From SIG588 sp964515215 (lineage in GTDB: Bacteria; Bacillota; Clostridia; Oscillospirales; Acutalibacteraceae), in assembly GCA_964515215.1 (NCBI GenBank), contig CAZESL010000074.1:1-11707 (forward strand): 11,707 nucleotides of DNA, in the 5' to 3' direction. A model generated the notes under the pieces. The model saw nothing but the letters and a program-made list of their open reading frames with translations. It had not been told where the DNA came from and did no database searches. Both the position numbers and the translations under genes were made by a program. Shown piece by piece: positions 1-6,103 of the stretch (positions within the stretch are counted from its first letter, which is position 1; each line of letters opens with the position of its first letter).

Positions 1-32
1 GAGCGCGAGCGAGTGACGGAGAGGTCATCCGC

Positions 33-51
33 GGGCGGCAGATTGCCGCCC
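33..51. repeat. Perfect hairpin repeat abutting the spoIIR stop codon
   Basis: Arms gggcggca (33-40) and tgccgccc (44-51) are perfectly complementary around a 3-nt loop. No T-tract follows on the minus strand, so this is not a classical rho-independent terminator for spoIIR. On the minus strand it begins directly after the TAG stop and reads GTAGGGGCGGCA. That resembles the GTAGGGGCG...CGCCC hairpin repeats common between genes in Clostridia, a family resemblance recalled from memory and not checked. The flanking bases 1-32 (minus strand GACCTCTCCGTCAC...) look like the same kind of repeat running off the window. Confidence 0.55.
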
Positions 52-642
52 CTACTTTCCAAACCACCCGGATACCCATTCCACCACTTTGAACCGCACT
101 TCGTAGCGCGGGGCGTTTTCCACCACCGCAGCGGCTTCCTCGTCCAACACGTCATCCAGGCGGGCGGGCTTCACGGCTGACGAAAGGCACAGCGGCGGGA
201 ACACCACGCACCACCAGTTGCGCCCCGCGCCGTCCCCGATCACTACCCTAAGTGCATTGTACCACCCCGCAGGGAGCGTGCCCGCCTCGTAGGTGCGGGT
301 GGTAAAATACGTCGGCTCTAAGGTCACGGCGGCGGTGTGCGAACTGCCCCACTCTGCCAAACACGCATTCGCCGCCGCTTCCAGTCGCGGCAACGCCGCC
401 GCCACCGTGTCGAGTGCGCCTGCCGTGCTCTCCACCCCGTCGAGCAACCCGTCAGCGGCGGTCAGCACCGCATCCCGTACCGCCAGTTTCAACTCCTGTT
501 CTTCCCGCGTGTCGTCGTGCGCCAACACGTGCAGGCGCACTACCCCTTGCCGAATATCCCCGCACAGTGCGTTGAAGTGACAAAGTGACAACACCATTGC
601 CGCGACCGTTCCCGCCGCCAGCGCTTTTACAAACGTACGCAT
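52..642 (-). CDS. spoIIR: Stage II sporulation protein R (SpoIIR)
   Basis: This is the forespore-made, exported signalling protein that activates the SpoIIGA protease, which then processes pro-sigma-E in the mother cell. The 196-aa product has an N-terminal signal/anchor segment (about residues 7-27). Two family blocks follow: residues 36-60 (RLHVLAHDDTREEQELKL and on) and 128-152 (YNALRVVIGDGAGRNWWC, then FPPLC). Length is near the family's usual size of about 200 aa. The ATG at 642 is preceded by AAAGGA, but with a long spacing of 12 nt. It lies downstream of the aldo/keto reductase gene in the same direction, separated by a terminator-like hairpin that includes this ribosome binding site. 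In B. subtilis the gene is sigma-F dependent. Here only a sigma-F-like -10 (GGGAAAAGT, minus strand 702-710) was seen, without a convincing -35. The stop codon is immediately followed by a repeat hairpin. Confidence 0.95.
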   Translation of the reverse strand: MRTFVKALAAGTVAAMVLSLCHFNALCGDIRQGVVRLHVLAHDDTREEQELKLAVRDAVLTAADGLLDGVESTAGALDTVAAALPRLEAAANACLAEWGSSHTAAVTLEPTYFTTRTYEAGTLPAGWYNALRVVIGDGAGRNWWCVVFPPLCLSSAVKPARLDDVLDEEAAAVVENAPRYEVRFKVVEWVSGWFGK

Positions 643-645
643 AAT

Positions 646-690
646 AAAAAACCGTCCTTTCCGTGATACACACAGTTTGGACGGTTTTTT
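646..690 (-). terminator. Terminator-like hairpin between AKR gene and spoIIR
   Basis: AAAAAACCGTCC (646-657) and GGACGGTTTTTT (679-690) are perfect 12-bp inverted arms around a 21-nt loop. On the minus strand the GC stem is followed by six Ts, as expected for a rho-independent terminator of the aminotransferase-ispE-AKR operon. It is nearly symmetric and could also work on the plus strand. The minus-strand right arm contains the GGA of the spoIIR ribosome binding site, and the T-tract ends 3 nt before the spoIIR ATG. Confidence 0.75.
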
Positions 691-699
691 GTTATTTAA

Positions 700-1851
700 T
701 CACTTTTCCCACAGCGCACGCAGGGCTTTGTCCACCGTTTCCAGTTTTTCGCGGATGGGCAGTTTTTGCGGACAGTTCGCTTCGCACTTGCCGCAACCGA
801 TGCAATCCGCAAAGGTCTTGCCGTTATCCTTTTCCACGTAATGGCGGTAGCCGTTTTTGGCATTTTCGGGCAGGCCGTACACGTTGTAGTGGGTGTACTG
901 ATCGAAGATGTACGGGATATTGATCCCCACGGGGCAGGGCTGACAATACCCGCAACCCGTGCAATACAGTTCACTGAAACGGCGCAATTTTTCCACCGAT
1001 TCGCCAAGCGTGTGCCACTCCGCTTCTGACAGCGGACGTTCGCTTTCCGCGATGGCGCAGTTCTGCTTCACCATATCGAGGTTTTGCATACCCGACAGCG
1101 CACAGCACATGTTGGGATTACCCAGCACGAAACGGAACGCCAACTCGTACGACGTGAGACCCGCATCCCCCGCCAGCGCATCGGTAAACTTGGTGCGCGC
1201 CGCCAGTCGACCGCCGCCCACGGGGCCCATCGCGACCGTGCCGAGCCCTTTTTCGCCGTTCGCATATTTCAGCATATCCTCCACGCCGCGGTCAAGCATA
1301 TTGTACTGCACGAGCATCGATTCCATCGGCACGCCTTCCGCTTCGGCGGCTTCGATGATACGGCAGATGTTCTCGTGCTTATCGTGGAAGGAGAAGCACA
1401 GATGGCGCACCATCCCCTGCTCCTTCGCCTGCCGCAACAGTGGCAACAAGCCGCGTTCCAACACGAATTTCGAAAAATCGTTCCAGTTGGTCGCCCAGAT
1501 GTGGTAAAAATCGATATGATCCGTCTGCATGCGGGTCAGACTCCGCTCCAGATACTCCCACATCTCGTCCGCCTGCTTCAGTTTCTCCGCAGGCAGTTTG
1601 GTGCTTAAAAGCACCTTGTCGCGGAAGGGCTTCACTCCCTCGCCCACCGCCGCTTCACTGTTGTGATGGCAGTAGAAAGGGGCGGTATCGAAATAATTGA
1701 TGCCGTGCTCGTACGCATAGCGGAACATCTCGTTGATCTTTTCCTGATCCATTGACCACACGCCGTCTTTTTCGATTTCGGGTAAACGCATACACCCAAA
1801 GCCGATCGCCGAAATGGTCTCGCCCGTGTTACCGAATTTACGATAGATCAT
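700..1851 (-). CDS. Aldo/keto reductase with C-terminal 4Fe-4S motifs (COG1453-like)
   Basis: Predicted cytoplasmic oxidoreductase of 383 aa; substrate unknown. Residues 1-270 are an aldo/keto reductase TIM barrel with the catalytic tetrad in place: Asp55 and Tyr60 (NYFDTAPFY), Lys85 (LLSTKLP) and His117 (IDFYHIW). The C-terminus carries two iron-sulfur motifs: CTGCGYCQPCP (Cys297, 300, 303, 306) and CIGCGKCEANCP (Cys350, 353, 356, 360). The first has CxxC rather than CxxxC before its final Cys-Pro, as I recall for this subfamily. The start is the ATG at 1851, not an in-frame ATG 36 nt upstream. It overlaps the ispE stop (ATGA), has AGAGGTG 5 nt upstream, and gives the canonical N-terminus MIYRKFGNTG. 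Translational coupling to ispE is expected. The Fe-S domain suggests electron exchange with a partner other than NADPH alone, which is inference. Confidence 0.93.
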   Translation of the reverse strand: MIYRKFGNTGETISAIGFGCMRLPEIEKDGVWSMDQEKINEMFRYAYEHGINYFDTAPFYCHHNSEAAVGEGVKPFRDKVLLSTKLPAEKLKQADEMWEYLERSLTRMQTDHIDFYHIWATNWNDFSKFVLERGLLPLLRQAKEQGMVRHLCFSFHDKHENICRIIEAAEAEGVPMESMLVQYNMLDRGVEDMLKYANGEKGLGTVAMGPVGGGRLAARTKFTDALAGDAGLTSYELAFRFVLGNPNMCCALSGMQNLDMVKQNCAIAESERPLSEAEWHTLGESVEKLRRFSELYCTGCGYCQPCPVGINIPYIFDQYTHYNVYGLPENAKNGYRHYVEKDNGKTFADCIGCGKCEANCPQKLPIREKLETVDKALRALWEK

Positions 1852-2717
1852 ACTTGCACCTCTGCACCGCCCGTGATCGGACGGCAAATATAGATTTCTT
1901 CGTATTTCTCTTGCAGTGCCGCCGCACAGCGAGCCGCCTCCGCTTCACGTTCAAACAGCGCAAACACGACCGAGCCACTGCCCGTCATGCGGCACCCGCA
2001 CGGTGAAAACGCACGCAGTTCATCGAGCAACGCCGTCACCGCCGGCAGTGCCAACGCCTCTTCAAACACGTTGCAGAGCAACGTCCCCACGCGGGTGAGA
2101 TCCCCCGCCGCCATCGCGGCACACATGCCCTCGTGATCGGGAGTAGGCAGACCCTCGGCGCCGTCGATGGCGCGGTACGCCTCCGCCGTGGAGACGCTCA
2201 CGACGGGTTTCGCTGCCACGATCCACCCGCTTTGCAGCGGTGTTACCGCCCGAAGTGTCGTGCCGATACCGCTTGCTACCGCGGCACCGCCCGCCACGCA
2301 GAAGGGCACGTCCGCCCCCACGGTAGCGCCGAGCTCACACAGCGTTTCGACCGACAATCCCGCACCCGTCAGCGCGTTCATACCGACCAATACGGCGGCG
2401 GCATCGGCAGAGCCGCCCGCCATGCCCGCTTGCATCGGAATGCGCTTGTGCAAAACGATATGCACACCGAACTCCTCACGGTGAATATGCCGCAAGAACG
2501 CCGCGACGGCCTTATACGCCGTGTTGCGCTCGTCGGGCACAAGGTCACTGCCCGTGATGGCAAGGGTAATACCGCCTGCCGTTTCGGTGAGTTCCACCGT
2601 GTCGCAGAGATCTACCGCCTGCATCACGCTTTTCATTTCGTGATAGCCGTCTGCCCTGACACCCAACACGTCCAGCGTCAGATTCAGTTTGGCAGGGGCC
2701 GAAACCCGCACCGTCAT
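1848..2717 (-). CDS. ispE: 4-diphosphocytidyl-2-C-methyl-D-erythritol kinase (IspE)
   Basis: A cytoplasmic GHMP-family kinase that phosphorylates CDP-ME with ATP in the non-mevalonate (MEP) isoprenoid pathway. The 289-aa product matches the usual length. It starts with the family signature APAKLNLTLDVLGVRADGYH (residues 7-26, catalytic Lys10). The glycine-rich ATP loop is PMQAGMAGGSADAAAVL (94-110), the catalytic Asp136 lies in GADVPFC, and the C-terminal GHMP motif is MTGSGSVVFALF (244-255). Its ATG overlaps the aminotransferase TGA (ATGA at 2717-2714), with AGAGGAAG just upstream. It overlaps the AKR start in the same way at its 3' end. This enzyme implies that the cell makes isoprenoids by the MEP route. 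Linkage of ispE and spoIIR is, from memory, also seen in other Clostridia. Confidence 0.97.
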   Translation of the reverse strand: MTVRVSAPAKLNLTLDVLGVRADGYHEMKSVMQAVDLCDTVELTETAGGITLAITGSDLVPDERNTAYKAVAAFLRHIHREEFGVHIVLHKRIPMQAGMAGGSADAAAVLVGMNALTGAGLSVETLCELGATVGADVPFCVAGGAAVASGIGTTLRAVTPLQSGWIVAAKPVVSVSTAEAYRAIDGAEGLPTPDHEGMCAAMAAGDLTRVGTLLCNVFEEALALPAVTALLDELRAFSPCGCRMTGSGSVVFALFEREAEAARCAAALQEKYEEIYICRPITGGAEVQV

Positions 2718-3901
2718 CGCGCTTCCTCTTTCAATTCCTCAAGGAAGCGGCGAATGCGCTTCATCGCTTCCATAATGTGGTTCACCGAATAGCAATACGA
2801 GATACGGGCGAACCCTTCGCCGCCTTCACCGAACGCCGTGCCGGGCACGATCGCCACGTGATGGCGATGCAATAACCGTTCGCAGAACTCCTCCGAAGAC
2901 AGCCCCGAAATTTGAACCGAGGGGAACACGTAAAACGCGCCTTCCGGCTCAAAACAGGTCAGCCCCATATCGTTCAGTTCCCGCAGGATCAAACGGCGGC
3001 GCGCATCGTATTCGCCGCGCATGTAGGCGATATCCTCGTCCCCGTTTTCCATTGCTTCGATCGCCGCGTGCTGTGCTGTGGTGGGCGCACACATAATGGC
3101 GTATTGGTGGAGTTTCACCACCTGCTTCATTACCGGCGCGGGCCCGCAGATATACCCGAGTCGCCATCCCGTCATCGCGTACGCTTTGGAAAAACCGTCC
3201 ACCAGCAAGGTGCGCTCACGAAGTCCATCGATCTGTACCGCGCTCACGTGCGGCGCATCGCCGTAGGTCAAGGCACCGTAGATCTCATCCGAGATCACCA
3301 TAATATCGGTATCCCGCAACACGTCCGCGATCGCTTGCAAGTGCTCGCGGCGCATGACCGCGCCCGTCGGATTGTTCGGGAACGGCAGGATCAGCAATTT
3401 TGTGCGCGGGGTGATAGCGGCACGCAACTCGTCCGCCGTCAGGCGAAAGCCGTTTTCCGCTTTCGTCACGATGGACACGGGCACACCGCCCGCCATTGCC
3501 ACCAGCGGCGCGTAACACACAAAACTCGGGGAGGGTACCAACACCTCGTCCCCCGTATTCACCAACGCACGGATGCCGATATCCAGCGCTTCACTGCCGC
3601 CCACCGTGACCACGATCTCACTGCGGGGATCAAATTCCACCGCCGTGTGCCGTGCGATACGGCGGGAAATGGCTTCACGCAGTTCCAAGAGACCTGCGTT
3701 CGCGCTGTACCACGTTTTTCCCTGTTCCAACGAAGTAATACCCTTTTCACGGATATGCCACGGGGTGGCAAAATCCGGCTCACCGATGGAGAGGGAGATC
3801 ATATCGTCCGCCTTCACTTCGTTCGCAATATCGAAGAAGCGGCGGATACCCGACGGCGGCAAGGATGCCAGCGTCGAATTCAAAACCTTACTGTAATCCA
3901 T
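2714..3901 (-). CDS. Class I/II PLP-dependent aminotransferase
   Basis: A 395-aa fold-type I aminotransferase of the AspC/PatA/AlaT type, cytoplasmic. PLP-site residues are visible: the YSANAG substrate loop (65-70), GGSEAL (101-106), Asn177 in NNPTG, Asp205 and Tyr208 in SDEIYG, the Schiff-base Lys239 in DGFSKAYAMTGWRLGY, and the carboxylate-binding Arg366 in FARISYC. Amino-acid specificity cannot be read from sequence; aromatic, aspartate, alanine or N-acetyl-diaminopimelate substrates are all possible. The ATG at 3901 lies 3 nt after the stop of the Lrp/AsnC gene, with AGAGGGG upstream, and the gene overlaps ispE by 4 nt. An Lrp-type regulator directly upstream fits control by an amino acid that this enzyme makes or consumes, which is inference. 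Confidence 0.93.
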   Translation of the reverse strand: MDYSKVLNSTLASLPPSGIRRFFDIANEVKADDMISLSIGEPDFATPWHIREKGITSLEQGKTWYSANAGLLELREAISRRIARHTAVEFDPRSEIVVTVGGSEALDIGIRALVNTGDEVLVPSPSFVCYAPLVAMAGGVPVSIVTKAENGFRLTADELRAAITPRTKLLILPFPNNPTGAVMRREHLQAIADVLRDTDIMVISDEIYGALTYGDAPHVSAVQIDGLRERTLLVDGFSKAYAMTGWRLGYICGPAPVMKQVVKLHQYAIMCAPTTAQHAAIEAMENGDEDIAYMRGEYDARRRLILRELNDMGLTCFEPEGAFYVFPSVQISGLSSEEFCERLLHRHHVAIVPGTAFGEGGEGFARISYCYSVNHIMEAMKRIRRFLEELKEEAR

Positions 3902-3904
3902 GGG

Positions 3905-4378
3905 TCAAAAAGCCCCTCTCTCATCCTTCTGTTCACCGAGGAACATCACACCGCTTTCCTTGTAGCGGCGCAACACGAAATGGGTCGCGGTGGAAATGAC
4001 CGAATCCAGCGTGGAGAGACGCTTTGCCACGAACATCGACACCTCTTTGAAGGTGCGGCCGTTCACCGTGACCAGCAGGTCATACCCGCCCGACATCAGA
4101 TACACGCTTTCCACTTCGTCAAACCGCATCACCGTTTCGGCAATGCCCTCAAAACCGTAGTCACGCTTCGGGGTCACGCGCAATTCAATGACCGCGGTGA
4201 CGCATTCACGGTCGGTGCGTTCCCAGTCGATAAGTGCTTTGTACGCACGCACCACGCCGTCCTGTTCCAGTTTCGTCATCTTTTGCTCGACATCTTCCAC
4301 CGTCGTGTTCAGCATCGCCGCCATCTGCGCGGTGGTGAGCCGTGCATTGGTATCAAGCAGTTTCAACAATTTATCCAT
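3905..4378 (-). CDS. Lrp/AsnC family transcriptional regulator
   Basis: A 157-aa DNA-binding regulator responding to amino acids. Residues 1-50 form the winged helix-turn-helix (LLKLLDTNARLTTAQMAAML, then EQKMTKLEQDGVVRAYKALI). Residues 60-140 form the RAM/AsnC ligand and oligomerisation domain, with the family block SGGYDLLVTV near residue 97. The start chosen is the ATG at 4378, because AAGGAGG lies 8 nt upstream and the N-terminus then begins at the first helix. An in-frame ATG at 4432 would give an 18-residue extension running through the promoter. First gene of the operon with the aminotransferase, ispE and AKR. It likely controls its own promoter, as many family members do; an AT-rich dyad overlaps that promoter. 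Confidence 0.93.
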   Translation of the reverse strand: MDKLLKLLDTNARLTTAQMAAMLNTTVEDVEQKMTKLEQDGVVRAYKALIDWERTDRECVTAVIELRVTPKRDYGFEGIAETVMRFDEVESVYLMSGGYDLLVTVNGRTFKEVSMFVAKRLSTLDSVISTATHFVLRRYKESGVMFLGEQKDERGAF

Positions 4379-4413
4379 AAGAGCATCCTCCTTATCCGTT
4401 TTACAAACGTTGC

Positions 4414-4429
4414 ATATAGGGTAGTATAT
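4414..4429. promoter_or_regulatory. Possible Lrp-type operator over the -10 region
   Basis: Inverted arms ATATA (4414-4418) and TATAT (4425-4429) flank GGGTAG. This AT-rich 16-bp dyad covers the -10 element and the expected start site of the lrp-operon promoter. Lrp/AsnC proteins typically bind about 15-bp AT-rich imperfect palindromes, so this is a plausible autoregulatory site. It is short, and AT-rich promoters produce such dyads by chance. Confidence 0.3.
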
Positions 4430-4451
4430 CACACAAACACCGCTGTTGCAA
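4423..4451 (-). promoter_or_regulatory. Sigma-A-type promoter of the lrp-aminotransferase-ispE-AKR operon
   Basis: On the minus strand TTGCAA (4446-4451) and TATACT (4423-4428) are separated by exactly 17 nt. The -10 matches consensus at 5 of 6 positions and the -35 at 4 of 6. Transcription would start near 4416, about 38 nt upstream of the regulator's ATG at 4378. It lies in the gap between the LRR gene and the regulator, where no terminator hairpin was seen. Confidence 0.65.
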
Positions 4452-4486
4452 GAAATATCCGTTCAGCCTCGATCTCCGATAACGCA

Positions 4487-6100
4487 TCACGCAGGAAAAT
4501 CGGTAATTTTACGAACCGTATACTGTAATATCAACCGAGCATCGGTGGAATCTGCCACACCGCTGCCGTCAACATCCGCCGCCGCAAGTCGGATCGCAGA
4601 TGCCTCAATTTTACTCACAGCATATTGCAGAACCAGGCGCGCATCGGTGGAGTCGATCTTGCCATCTCCGTTCACATCGCCCGACAGACACGCCGTACCG
4701 CACATATCGCAGATGCGATCGCTGTCACTGTCAACATGGATCACCGCACGGGACATGGCGCATACATTACACTGTGCGTCACAGAACGTATCGTACGTGT
4801 GATTTCTTTCGGCCTCACGTGCCGCACCGCACACATCACAGACGGCATCGCATTCTCCCGTATAGATATGGGTGCTTTTACGCACGGCACCGCATCTGCG
4901 ACACACTGCGTCGCAGATGCGGGTATATTCATGCGGAGCATTTCTCATCCATCCGCACATACCGCACTGAATATCACACACATCATCATAGGTATGCTCT
5001 TCTTTGCACGCTCCCATATGCCATGTGACCGCAAACACTTCGTCGCTTGCGAACCGTATTCCCGTACGGTCTTCGGCCGAGCCACTGTACCATATCTCAC
5101 ACGGGGCTGTTTCGGCAAAGGCCTTTTCTCCAACAGCGATCACGCTCACCGGCAGAAAGAGCGTCGATAACCGCGGGCAATCGTAAAAAGCCAGTTCGCC
5201 TATATCGGTCACTCCGTTGCCGATCTGCACCGATGTGAGATTCCAACAATAGGCAAAGGCCTTGTCGCCGATACTCACCGCCTCCTGCGGAATGACCACT
5301 GCTGTAACTTCGGACAATTCAAACGCCGTATCAGCAATCGTTTTCGTACCGTTTTTCACGGTATAGCAACCACTGAGCGTTCGTTTTGCCTCGATCAGAT
5401 GATCACCGATATACAGCACACCGTCCGTCCAATTGCTAGTATCATTGTAGTAACCGGTATTATAAAACGCATTACTGCCGATGCTTGTCACGCCACGCGG
5501 CAGGACAAGCGTACCGAGTGAGGTACAATCAAAAAAAGCGCCGCCTCGAATGGCTGTCACACCGCTCGGCAAAGTCACGGCGGCAAGCGACAAGCAACCG
5601 GAAAACGTGCTCTTTTCGATGGTTGTCACACCGTTTGGGACGGTCACCGCCGCTAACGCACTGCAATTCTTAAACGCTCTTTCACCGATGTATGTCACGC
5701 CTGTTCCCATCGTCACTGCCGTGAGCGAAGAACACCCGCAAAACGCCTCGTTTCCAATATATTGTACGCTGTTTGGAAGCGTTATACAAGTGAGAGCAGC
5801 ACAGCCTTCAAAGGCACTGTCTCCGATCGTTTCTATACCGTTTGGTAAAATGACCGACGTAAGTTTCCCGCAATAGAAAAACGCATTCTCACCAATGTGT
5901 GCAACAGGGTAACCTCCGAGAGTGGCGGGAATTACCGCCTCGCCGCTGACCGATACACTCACGCGGGTAACCGTCGCTTGACCGTCTGTGACCGCATAAG
6001 TATAGATCCCCTCATTTTCCGCCGCCGCACCAAAAAGCGGTAATGCACCACCGAGAAAGACCCATATTGCCGCTAAAGCAATAGAGACCGCACGTTTCAT
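4487..6100 (-). CDS. Secreted BspA-like LRR protein with cysteine-rich repeats and dockerin
   Basis: A 537-aa predicted extracellular protein. Residues 1-26 are a signal peptide (MKRAVSIALA, hydrophobic core, then GAAAEN). Residues about 65-330 are tandem BspA-type LRR_5 repeats of about 23 aa (pattern IGxxAFxxCxxLTxVxLPxGVTx), interrupted near 223-238 by the WTDGVLYIGDHLI insert common in this family. Residues 369-470 hold five copies of a roughly 20-aa repeat, HxYxxxCDxxCxxCGxxR. Residues 474-535 are a type I dockerin with two calcium-binding loops, DVNGDGKIDSTD and DVDGSGVADSTD. Such LRR proteins bind host or carbohydrate surfaces; the dockerin would dock to a cohesin scaffold. No cohesin or catalytic domain is in this protein. 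Start: ATG 3 nt after the esterase stop, with GGGGA 6 nt upstream. It is the last gene of the rsmI operon, and no terminator was seen after it. Confidence 0.9.
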   Translation of the reverse strand: MKRAVSIALAAIWVFLGGALPLFGAAAENEGIYTYAVTDGQATVTRVSVSVSGEAVIPATLGGYPVAHIGENAFFYCGKLTSVILPNGIETIGDSAFEGCAALTCITLPNSVQYIGNEAFCGCSSLTAVTMGTGVTYIGERAFKNCSALAAVTVPNGVTTIEKSTFSGCLSLAAVTLPSGVTAIRGGAFFDCTSLGTLVLPRGVTSIGSNAFYNTGYYNDTSNWTDGVLYIGDHLIEAKRTLSGCYTVKNGTKTIADTAFELSEVTAVVIPQEAVSIGDKAFAYCWNLTSVQIGNGVTDIGELAFYDCPRLSTLFLPVSVIAVGEKAFAETAPCEIWYSGSAEDRTGIRFASDEVFAVTWHMGACKEEHTYDDVCDIQCGMCGWMRNAPHEYTRICDAVCRRCGAVRKSTHIYTGECDAVCDVCGAAREAERNHTYDTFCDAQCNVCAMSRAVIHVDSDSDRICDMCGTACLSGDVNGDGKIDSTDARLVLQYAVSKIEASAIRLAAADVDGSGVADSTDARLILQYTVRKITDFPA

Positions 6101-6103
6101 ATT

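Noticed and set aside
643..699. Riboswitch or attenuator before spoIIR
   Set aside because: Only one simple hairpin is present with no alternative pairing partner or known aptamer, so terminator or ribosome-binding-site masking is the simplest reading.
1851..1887. N-terminal extension of the aldo/keto reductase from the ATG at 1887
   Set aside because: The 12 extra residues (MPSDHGRCRGAS) are ispE sequence in another frame. The ATG at 1851 has a good ribosome binding site and gives the canonical family N-terminus.
4379..4432. N-terminal extension of the Lrp/AsnC regulator from the ATG at 4432
   Set aside because: The extension would be encoded through the -10 element and the AAGGAGG ribosome binding site of the downstream ATG at 4378, which begins the known domain.
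2912..4528. Long plus-strand open frame (538 codons) antisense to the aminotransferase and regulator genes
   Set aside because: It lies opposite two clearly recognised minus-strand genes and their promoter, is rich in Arg and His as expected for an antisense frame in GC-rich DNA, shows no domain, and is a by-product of codon bias.
4600..5030. Cysteine/histidine repeat region as a possible CRISPR-like or DNA tandem repeat
   Set aside because: The periodicity is at protein level (about 20 aa per unit); the DNA copies have diverged and have no constant repeat and spacer structure.
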